Positions 28,401 through 35,181 of a stretch of DNA of 64,000 nucleotides are shown piece by piece; position 1 is the first letter of the stretch; each line of letters starts with the position of its first letter. This stretch comes from Barnesiella intestinihominis YIT 11860 (GTDB taxonomy: Bacteria > Bacteroidota > Bacteroidia > Bacteroidales > Barnesiellaceae): the NCBI RefSeq assembly GCF_000296465.1, contig NZ_JH815205.1, positions 511,109 to 575,108 of the forward strand. Direction: 5' to 3'. The notes under the pieces are model-generated. The model saw only the letters and a list, made by a program, of their open reading frames with translations, was not told where the DNA came from and did no database searches. The translations under genes were made by a program, and so were the position numbers.

Positions 28401-28636
28401 ACACCGTCTATATTCGACATCGTACCGGTATTAGTTCCCACCACTACGACATTAACCCCGGGTAAAGGTTCCCCGGACTGATCCCTCACTACCCCTGAAA
28501 TTTTCTGCTGTTGATCATTTTCTGCTAAAACCGTAGCGCAGCCTACCACAACAAAAAATAAAAATAGGAATGAATGAGAATAATGGGAAAGCATTGAAAC
28601 CGCCTTTTCCATATAAAAGAAATTGTTTTTTTTCAT
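25484..28636 (-). CDS. SusC-like TonB-dependent outer-membrane transporter of the large locus
   Basis: The start is taken at ATG 28634-28636 ([15 protein letters not shown]) rather than an in-frame ATG 14 codons upstream, because it gives a normal signal peptide; the mature part begins near [10 protein letters not shown]. The product has 1050 residues: carboxypeptidase-D-like domain ([24 protein letters not shown]), plug with [33 protein letters not shown] and [26 protein letters not shown], then a barrel ending in FGLNLSF. No STN domain is present. It is followed after 11 bases by SusD. A hairpin at 28714-28744 lies between it and the gene before it, and I find no TAnnTTTG box in the 118 bases upstream, so it may depend partly on read-through. 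Confidence 0.95.
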   Translation of the reverse strand: [1050 protein letters not shown]

Positions 28637-28713
28637 GCGTCCTGTTAGATTATTGTTATTCAACCATTTCCTTAACAAGCAATTGCAATTTTAGAATTTA
28701 AAAAAGATAGGAA

Positions 28714-28744
28714 AGGAGAGGACCGACTAAGCGAATCCTCTCCT
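28714..28744 (-). terminator. Hairpin between GLUG protein gene and SusC gene (terminator or attenuator)
   Basis: AGGAGAGGA at 28714-28722 pairs perfectly with TCCTCTCCT at 28736-28744, a 9-bp stem with a 13-base loop. Read on the minus strand it lies 11 bases after the stop of the GLUG gene and is followed, 8 bases later, by six T residues (28701-28706). It could end part of the transcripts before SusC, setting different levels for GH92-GLUG and for the SusCD operon. Confidence 0.55.
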
Positions 28745-28754
28745 ATTTGATTTT

Positions 28755-30041
28755 TTATTTTACAACCTTAAATGCTTGGGAAGCTCCGGTTGAAACGATA
28801 TTGACTACATAGATACCTTTTCCGGTCAAAGAAATATTCTCTATTGTATTTTCAGCTATTTGTTTAGCCACCAACACACCATTCGTCGTATAGACATAGA
28901 TCATTTCATTTCCATTCAAACCTTCTGCTCGGATACCGTCGGTAGTCACATAAACGTTATAAGCGGCTTTTTCGACATTTGTAACTCCACTTGTGCTTGT
29001 TTGCCATTTAAATACCGGATAAGGAGAGATAGTGGGATCTATTGTCCATATTTCATCAAAATCCCAACCCATATCGTCTGCATAAAACGATTCGGTCAGT
29101 TCCTCTACCGTTTCTCCATTATCGGTATCGATTCCCGTTCCCTCTGTTACGGCTTGACCATTCAATAAAACCGAAGAGTGCGCATAATTATCAGAAACAT
29201 CTCCACCGTTTCTCTTTCCTACAACACGATGTGTCACTTCGACTTCGCCTATAATATCCTTGTTCAAAGACAAACAGGAAATAACCGCGCCACCATCATT
29301 AGCACCGACAATACCACCGACATTGGTTTTACCTTCGATAGTAGAAGTCGAATAACAATACATCACTGTGGCATTTCCAGAACTAACGATTCCACCTACG
29401 GCATCCCCGGTCTCACCATCAGTAGACTTAGCCATTACATTACAATCGGCCGTATAACAGTCTGTGATTACAGTAGTACCGGCACAAGGCCCAACGAGGC
29501 CGCTGGAATTAGAACCTGTTCCAATGTTCGAACAAGAACTGTTGATAACTCCCACTTGCTCAATCGTAGCATTACGAGTTAATCCCGTCAAGATACCTAA
29601 ACGCCCGCCACCAATGACAGTCACATTATCAAGCAATAAATTTCTAATCGTACCACCGTCAACAACGCCGAAAACACTCATATCATGCGCACCGGTATCA
29701 TCTCCATGCTTAGCCATCAAATTGGAAATCTTATGCCCATTACCATCAAACGTACCGCTAAAACGTTGGTCCGAACCATCTCCGCTTCCCCATTCTCCTA
29801 ACGGCCACCAACCGCCTTCTTTTTCATAAGAAGCAAAATCCAAATCGGCCATCAATTTAAAATAGGAGCCCCGATTCTCGCGTACAGCATCGAACTGAGC
29901 TTCCGTCTCAATCAAATAGGGATCTGACTTTGACCCAGTACCCCCGGCATACAAATCACTTTCCTGTGCCCAAACACTCGAAACCAGCATCATGCTGCAA
30001 AAACAAGATGCTACAATCTTTTTGTAATCATTCTTTTCCAT
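28755..30041 (-). CDS. Secreted GLUG-repeat protein with type IX secretion-like tail
   Basis: A 428-residue protein with a signal peptide (ends VWAQ, residue 26). Residues about 30-250 form a right-handed beta-helix-like region of GLUG type (GGTGSKSDPYLIETEAQFDAV, FSGTFDGNGHKISNLM, GGIVSSGNATVMYCYSTSTIEGKTNVGGIVG). The segment DDMGWDFDEIWTIDPTISPYPVFKW (322-346) is the usual end of such arrays. Residues about 352-428 (YNVYVTTDGIRAEGLNGNEMIYVY, VLVAKQIAEN, KGIYVVNI) are a type IX sorting-like domain. Role probably surface binding of glycan or attachment; no catalytic motif is seen. It lies 31 bases after GH92, and its GLUG part is closely similar to the last 210 residues of the protein at 32494-35010. 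Confidence 0.78.
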   Translation of the reverse strand: MEKNDYKKIVASCFCSMMLVSSVWAQESDLYAGGTGSKSDPYLIETEAQFDAVRENRGSYFKLMADLDFASYEKEGGWWPLGEWGSGDGSDQRFSGTFDGNGHKISNLMAKHGDDTGAHDMSVFGVVDGGTIRNLLLDNVTVIGGGRLGILTGLTRNATIEQVGVINSSCSNIGTGSNSSGLVGPCAGTTVITDCYTADCNVMAKSTDGETGDAVGGIVSSGNATVMYCYSTSTIEGKTNVGGIVGANDGGAVISCLSLNKDIIGEVEVTHRVVGKRNGGDVSDNYAHSSVLLNGQAVTEGTGIDTDNGETVEELTESFYADDMGWDFDEIWTIDPTISPYPVFKWQTSTSGVTNVEKAAYNVYVTTDGIRAEGLNGNEMIYVYTTNGVLVAKQIAENTIENISLTGKGIYVVNIVSTGASQAFKVVK

Positions 30042-30072
30042 GACATTAAAACTTTAAATTATTAATAACACT

Positions 30073-32340
30073 TTATTTAATAGCGGATTTCGGACGACAA
30101 TCCATATTCGCCCCAAAATCCTTATTCGGTTTATTTCCCATTGTAATAACCAATGTTCCCCCATTCACTATATCGGCATGAGAGATGTAAGACTTATCAT
30201 ACGGTCGACCGTTCAACTGAACCGACTGAATATATTTGTTCTCTCTTGAATTATTGACCGTCCTTATTTCAAACACCTTATTTTCTGGCAATTTCAAAGC
30301 GACCTTATCAAAAATCGGTCTTCCGAAAACATAGATTCCATTAGAAGGATTGACCGGATAAAAACCTAAGGACGAAAACACATACCACGAAGACATCTGC
30401 CCGCAATCCTCGTTACCCTGTAACCCGTCGGATGAATCATGATACATTTGTGACAATATATAATCGACTTTCTCCGCCGTTTTCCACTGCAACCCAGCAT
30501 ACGAATAAAGATATACGGTATGATGTCCGGGTTCATTGCCATGTGCATATTGCCCTATCAGACCGGAAATATCAGGAGATGCCGCATCGCCCAAATCGGC
30601 ATTAACCGAAAACAAACTATCTAATTTCGAAACAAAAGCGTCATCACCACCCAACAAAGAAATGAGACCTTCCACATCATGAGGGACTAACCATGTATAT
30701 TGCCAACCATTTCCTTCGCAATAAGCATCGTTCCGATGAGTTGAATGAACAGGATTAAACGGAGTAAGCCAAGAACCATCTTGATTTTTTCCTCTGAAAA
30801 AGCGGGTGTCCTTGTCCCAATATTTTTGATATGCCAAAGCTCTCTTCGAAAAATATTCATAGTCATCTACCTTACCCAGCTTTCGAGCCACTTGTGCCAC
30901 TCCCCAATCTGCAATGGCATATTCCAATCCCTTAGCTACCGATTCCTTCTCTTTATCTGCCGGAATATATTCAAGTTTTGTCACATACGATAATCCCTTA
31001 TAATCAGACATCATTGAAGCCTTCATTGCTTGATAAGCCCGTTCGTAATTAAAACCTTTCATATTTTTCAATATAGCATCCGCTATAACAGGAACCGACT
31101 GAATACCTATCATTTCATTCGTGTCCGAGCCATACAAATGCCAAACCGGCAAACGTCCTTGTTGCTCATAAATAGCCAACATCGAATTAATAAAATCGGG
31201 AACACGCTCCGGCTGCACCAACGTATATAATGGGTGAGCCGCACGATACGTATCCCACAATGAGAATACGGTATAATTGGTGAAACCCGGATCTCCATAC
31301 ACATTTTTGTCGGTACCTCTATATTCCTTGTTACAATCATTGAACATAGCCGGTTGTATAAACGCATGATATAAAGCTGTATAAAAAATACGTTTGGCTA
31401 CTGTATCCGTAGTCGATACTTGCAGTTTGGACAATTCGGCATTCCATTTGGCAGTCGTCTCATCTACAACCCGTTCAAAATTCCAATCGGCGATTTCTTG
31501 CCGAATATTAGCCGCCGCATTTTCCATACTCACCGGCGATATTCCCACTTTCACATCAAGTCTCTCGACATCAGATGCGACAATTACATTTCCCTTCACG
31601 TCGATGCCTTGTAAAACATTTCCTTGTACCGGTATCGAATCGTGAAACAAAGCTAAACGTATCGGTTCGGAGAAAACAGCCGTAAAATAGATTTGCTGTT
31701 GCTTCGACCAACCAGAGGAACAACGATAACCACTGACAGTAGTATCGTTTACTTGTTCCAGATATGTATCGGTAGGACGATCATCGCCATTGGCATCCTT
31801 TAAATTAATCATCACATACTTTTCGACATTCTTCGGGAAAGTGTATCTGTGAAAGGCAACTCGGTCCGACGCCGTCAATTCTACTTTTGTACGATGAGTT
31901 TTCAATACTACTCCATAATATCCGGGTAAAGCCGTTTCATCGCTCTTAGAATAATAAGAAGCATAACCCGATAAGGGATTATCTTGGGTTCCCGGCTGCG
32001 TACGCATTTTCCCCGTATATGGCATAAATAACAAATCGCCCGTGTCGCTACAACCGGTTCCATTGAGATGCAAATGTGAAAATCCTATTACAATCGAATC
32101 GGAGTAATGATAACCCGAACACCAATCCCACCCTTTATTTATATTGTTAGGACCGATCTGCACGGCTCCGAATGGAGCAGCGACTCCTAAAAACGTATGA
32201 CCATGTCCGCCGGTTCCTATATACGGGTCCACATAATTTACCGGAGCAAATATCGCCGATTCGATATTTTCGTCTTTTACTCTACACGATACAAGTAAAA
32301 ATAAAATAGAAATGAATACAATTAAAGGTTCTTTTTTCAT
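30073..32340 (-). CDS. GH92 exo-alpha-mannosidase, lipoprotein, classical active site
   Basis: A 755-residue GH92 enzyme with lipoprotein signal (lipobox LVSC, Cys19). The N-terminal beta-sandwich carries VDPYIGTGGHGHTFLGVAAPFGAVQIGP and GFSHLHLNGTGCSD. The (alpha/alpha)6 barrel has FSLWDTYRAAHPLYTL (359-374), DAYCEGNGWQYTW (538-550), the catalytic-acid motif HGNEPGHH with Glu603, and GNEDCGQMSSWYVFSSLGFYPV (642-663) containing the base Asp. GH92 enzymes are calcium-dependent inverting exo-alpha-mannosidases, mostly acting on alpha-1,2, 1,3 or 1,4-linked mannose. It is the first gene after the operator-bearing promoter at 32364-32473 and is followed by the GLUG gene after 31 bases. Confidence 0.94.
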   Translation of the reverse strand: MKKEPLIVFISILFLLVSCRVKDENIESAIFAPVNYVDPYIGTGGHGHTFLGVAAPFGAVQIGPNNINKGWDWCSGYHYSDSIVIGFSHLHLNGTGCSDTGDLLFMPYTGKMRTQPGTQDNPLSGYASYYSKSDETALPGYYGVVLKTHRTKVELTASDRVAFHRYTFPKNVEKYVMINLKDANGDDRPTDTYLEQVNDTTVSGYRCSSGWSKQQQIYFTAVFSEPIRLALFHDSIPVQGNVLQGIDVKGNVIVASDVERLDVKVGISPVSMENAAANIRQEIADWNFERVVDETTAKWNAELSKLQVSTTDTVAKRIFYTALYHAFIQPAMFNDCNKEYRGTDKNVYGDPGFTNYTVFSLWDTYRAAHPLYTLVQPERVPDFINSMLAIYEQQGRLPVWHLYGSDTNEMIGIQSVPVIADAILKNMKGFNYERAYQAMKASMMSDYKGLSYVTKLEYIPADKEKESVAKGLEYAIADWGVAQVARKLGKVDDYEYFSKRALAYQKYWDKDTRFFRGKNQDGSWLTPFNPVHSTHRNDAYCEGNGWQYTWLVPHDVEGLISLLGGDDAFVSKLDSLFSVNADLGDAASPDISGLIGQYAHGNEPGHHTVYLYSYAGLQWKTAEKVDYILSQMYHDSSDGLQGNEDCGQMSSWYVFSSLGFYPVNPSNGIYVFGRPIFDKVALKLPENKVFEIRTVNNSRENKYIQSVQLNGRPYDKSYISHADIVNGGTLVITMGNKPNKDFGANMDCRPKSAIK

Positions 32341-32363
32341 TACAGCATTTTATGTGTGTGAGA

Positions 32364-32473
32364 CAAAAGTAAGATTATAATATTAACAAAAACATTAATA
32401 ATACATTAAGAATCCACGATTCAAGCATACATAAAGTAGATTTTTTACTACCGAAACATTAACAAAACATTAA
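32364..32473 (-). promoter_or_regulatory. Promoter with phased TTAA triad and distal dyad, upstream of GH92 (site R1)
   Basis: On the minus strand the -7 box TACTTTTG occupies 32364-32371. Reading upstream (increasing coordinate), hexamers TATTAA, CATTAA and CATTAA begin at 32381, 32393 and 32404: spacings 12 and 11, with the first beginning 10 bp beyond the -7 box. A second pair of CATTAA begins at 32457 and 32468, spaced 11, and 53 bp beyond the third hexamer. No TTTG -33 box is evident. The leader to the GH92 start codon is about 20 bases. The same proximal layout occurs at 37504 and 38904. Confidence 0.65.
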
Positions 32474-32493
32474 TATTCGAGAGGTATCATTTT

Positions 32494-35010
32494 TCAATTC
32501 ACTTTTCCCGTTATTCCTCCGACATTCGTAATTCCTTCTATCCGACAAGTCGAGTAACAATCGATGATTTCGCTATCTTCACTCATGGAACTGGATATAC
32601 CACCCGCACAATCCTTCGCATAAACATTTCCACCCTTCACAGAACAGTTTTTTACCACCGACCGGTAAAGTGGTCCTGTCAAACCTCCGGCATTCGATCC
32701 ATGATCCGATAATCGATTTTCACATTGGCTATCGAGTATATCGACCTGTTCTATCTTTGTAGAAAAGGTAGCGCCTGTCAGAACTCCTAAACGCCCCTCT
32801 CCAATGATGCTGCAATTTTCAACTTTCAAGTTGATAATCTCTGCACCTTCTGTCACACCAAAAATACTCAGGTCATGAGCTTTTCGTTCCACCGACAAAT
32901 TCCTAATCGAATATCCACCTCCATCAAAAAAGCCACGAAAACGCTCCATAGCATTATCTCCACTTCCCCATTCGCCCAAAGGCCACCAACTTTGGCCATC
33001 TTCTCTGACATAATCAGAAAAATCGAGGTCGTTAATCAATCGAAAGCATTGGCTTCTATACTCCCTTATATGGTCGAACTGTTGCGGAGTAGAAATAAGA
33101 AACGGATCTTCCCTACTCCCCGTACCACCGGCAAAAGGAGCAGTTTCCTTCAAATAAATCCGCAAAAGCTCAAAAAAAGACGGGGCATCCAACAAACAGA
33201 TACTATCATCTATTTTTTTCAGTTCCTCGACTACCTCTACATACCACGTAGGAGATTTTATTATATTTCTAAACCAATGAAAAGGCAACCCCTCTCTTTC
33301 TCTTATTCTATTGACGATAGCTACCGCAGCATCTTTGGGCTCGACATCATTGATATCGTAATCGGCCCTCAACACAGGCATATTTCCAAAAAGCATACTC
33401 CACGAAGATAGTTTCTGAGGAACGATTCCATTGGGACTAAACGATCGATAACATTCCATTCCTTCCCAATTCAAACCGGGAGCATAACCGTCGACAATAA
33501 AGCCGGTAATGCTCAATCCCCATTTCTCATAATAGGGCTTGCAGTGTTCCGCCCACGATTGTAATCCAGAAGGTAATCCCGAAATAGGTCTGGGTTCTTG
33601 TAACATTCCGGGACTCAAATATCCGGCTCCGTTGTCCGATGCGACAAAATAATCATTCTTAGTAGCCGTTTTTCTAAAATTATGTAACACATGAGGCACG
33701 CGCTCCTGTAATACCGGACTTATGGCCCACATCATCGGGACTTTTCCTCTATTGGGGTCGTCCCAAGTAAGCGAGGTAAATTGGCTCACCCACGATGAAG
33801 CATCATAATCCCCCACATAAAATATCAGAAAGTTCCTTCCTTTCACGTCGACTTTACCGTCTTCGGTCAACAATCCTCTTTGCTTCAACTCTTCATGAGT
33901 AACCCACGGTTGCGAATACCGTTCCTCCAAAGGGAAATGCTGCCAAAAAGAGGCATTTGCCAACGCTCCGATTGCAATTGCATCGGCATCTTTAAAAGCG
34001 TTGTAAGCGCTGATAAGACGTAAAAACTCCCACTCCGTAGGAACATCGTCGTGGATACCGCCGGCATGCTTCGTATATTTAAATGCCCATGAGGGGAACC
34101 CTCCTATATAGCAATACTTTTCACCTTTATTCTGTTGGTATGCCAACAATAGCATTTCTTTAAGGGTAGCCAAATCAGTCCCTACCTTTTGAGTCGGTTC
34201 GTCTGTTGCCGGTTCGTCTCCCCACGGTGATAAATCGAAAAAGAAAGCTCGCTTGCTAATGAAAAAATCATGATTAGAAAGCGTATGATGATTCCGTACC
34301 GTAGCACCGGGATTTTGCTTCCAATATTGATCCAAATAATAAGCGGCATATTCCGTGTTGCACTTGCCGGTTTTCATATAATTCTCTATATACCAAATGT
34401 ACGGATCGTTTTTTATAGAGCCTGTACTGCCTCGATTCGTCCCCGGAATCACCCCCGATCCCGTAAACATAACACTTCCATCTTCATTGATCAATCTACG
34501 CTTTACTTTCAATCGGGGACCACCCAAAACTAAGCGGCTATACAAACTCTCGGAATCAAGATCATAACGGATCGGCAAAAGGTCTTCCGCACCCGCAACG
34601 GCAGAAGCGACATTGCTTGTGGACGGAACTCTCTCATCATAAAGTACCACCCCCTTTATGTATCCGGCGTAAGCCGACACCAAGTCTTCAATGGTATTAT
34701 ACGTCACCGTTTCCTTTCGATACAACCACTGCCCTTTCCTACGATACTTATTCAACCAATATTTATCAATATCCAATTGATCCCTATCCACAAAAAAGAC
34801 ATATAATTGCGGAGCATCCCGATTGACGATTCCTTGCAAGGCCGAAACGACATGTACATCGTCCCAAGCGACATTGCGTCCCTTTGGTGTCGACAAGTCG
34901 GTTTCCAAAGTATAATGCAGGTCATAAAGCCCTATCGCCTCTTGGCCGGCTACCTTATAGCAACCCAATACCCAAAACAGCACTCCATAGATAAGAACTC
35001 TCTTCATCAT
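32494..35010 (-). CDS. GxGYxYP-family protein fused to GLUG domain, copy 3
   Basis: Start chosen at ATG 35008-35010 (MMKRVLIYGVLFWVLGC), with AAGAGG upstream; a GTG three codons earlier is also possible. The first 620 residues are a near full-length match to the GxGYxYP protein at 13032-14915: VVSALQGIVNRDAPQLYVFF, GDEPATDEPTQKVGTD, NFLIFYVGDYDASSW, DNGAGYLSPGMLQEPR. From about codon 33144 to the stop a GLUG domain of about 215 residues is fused (FAGGTGSREDPFLISTPQQF, WWPLGEWGSGD, CYSTCRIEGITNVGGITG), closely similar to residues 30-246 of the neighbour at 28755. It stops where the neighbour continues with about 180 more residues and a type IX tail, so the fusion looks 3'-truncated. Putative glycan-active surface protein. 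Confidence 0.83.
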   Translation of the reverse strand: MMKRVLIYGVLFWVLGCYKVAGQEAIGLYDLHYTLETDLSTPKGRNVAWDDVHVVSALQGIVNRDAPQLYVFFVDRDQLDIDKYWLNKYRRKGQWLYRKETVTYNTIEDLVSAYAGYIKGVVLYDERVPSTSNVASAVAGAEDLLPIRYDLDSESLYSRLVLGGPRLKVKRRLINEDGSVMFTGSGVIPGTNRGSTGSIKNDPYIWYIENYMKTGKCNTEYAAYYLDQYWKQNPGATVRNHHTLSNHDFFISKRAFFFDLSPWGDEPATDEPTQKVGTDLATLKEMLLLAYQQNKGEKYCYIGGFPSWAFKYTKHAGGIHDDVPTEWEFLRLISAYNAFKDADAIAIGALANASFWQHFPLEERYSQPWVTHEELKQRGLLTEDGKVDVKGRNFLIFYVGDYDASSWVSQFTSLTWDDPNRGKVPMMWAISPVLQERVPHVLHNFRKTATKNDYFVASDNGAGYLSPGMLQEPRPISGLPSGLQSWAEHCKPYYEKWGLSITGFIVDGYAPGLNWEGMECYRSFSPNGIVPQKLSSWSMLFGNMPVLRADYDINDVEPKDAAVAIVNRIREREGLPFHWFRNIIKSPTWYVEVVEELKKIDDSICLLDAPSFFELLRIYLKETAPFAGGTGSREDPFLISTPQQFDHIREYRSQCFRLINDLDFSDYVREDGQSWWPLGEWGSGDNAMERFRGFFDGGGYSIRNLSVERKAHDLSIFGVTEGAEIINLKVENCSIIGEGRLGVLTGATFSTKIEQVDILDSQCENRLSDHGSNAGGLTGPLYRSVVKNCSVKGGNVYAKDCAGGISSSMSEDSEIIDCYSTCRIEGITNVGGITGKVN

Positions 35011-35181
35011 GCGACTCACCTCTTAAATTTTCAGACTTTTTATACCACGCCATCAAGATCACCTCCACCGATTTTACTTTTCATCAAGCAGTAAAAAGTA
35101 GTTTTCATGAGGTCAAAACATAGTCACCTCCGGTTTATCCGAACCGGAACACCTCGAATGTACATGGGATTTATTTGATTC
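35011..35181 (-). promoter_or_regulatory. Leader between GH92 and GxGYxYP-GLUG genes with repeated GGAGGTGA boxes
   Basis: The 171 bases between these genes contain, on the minus strand, several GAGGTG boxes resembling strong ribosome-binding sites, two of them as GGAGGTGA (read from near 35122 and 35071). One precedes a short overlapping reading frame beginning MAWYKKSENLRGE, in another frame than the main gene. A second small frame at 35040-35108 encodes 22 residues (MKTTFYCLMKSKIGGG then DLDGVV). No TAnnTTTG promoter or TTAA triad is seen, so this is probably an intra-operon leader. Confidence 0.35.

Noticed and set aside
30044-30066. CATTAA and ATTAAT motifs between GH92 and the GLUG gene, considered as a fourth regulator site
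   Set aside because: Spacing does not follow the 12/11 pattern, no -7 box at the right distance, and the gap is only 31 bases inside an operon.
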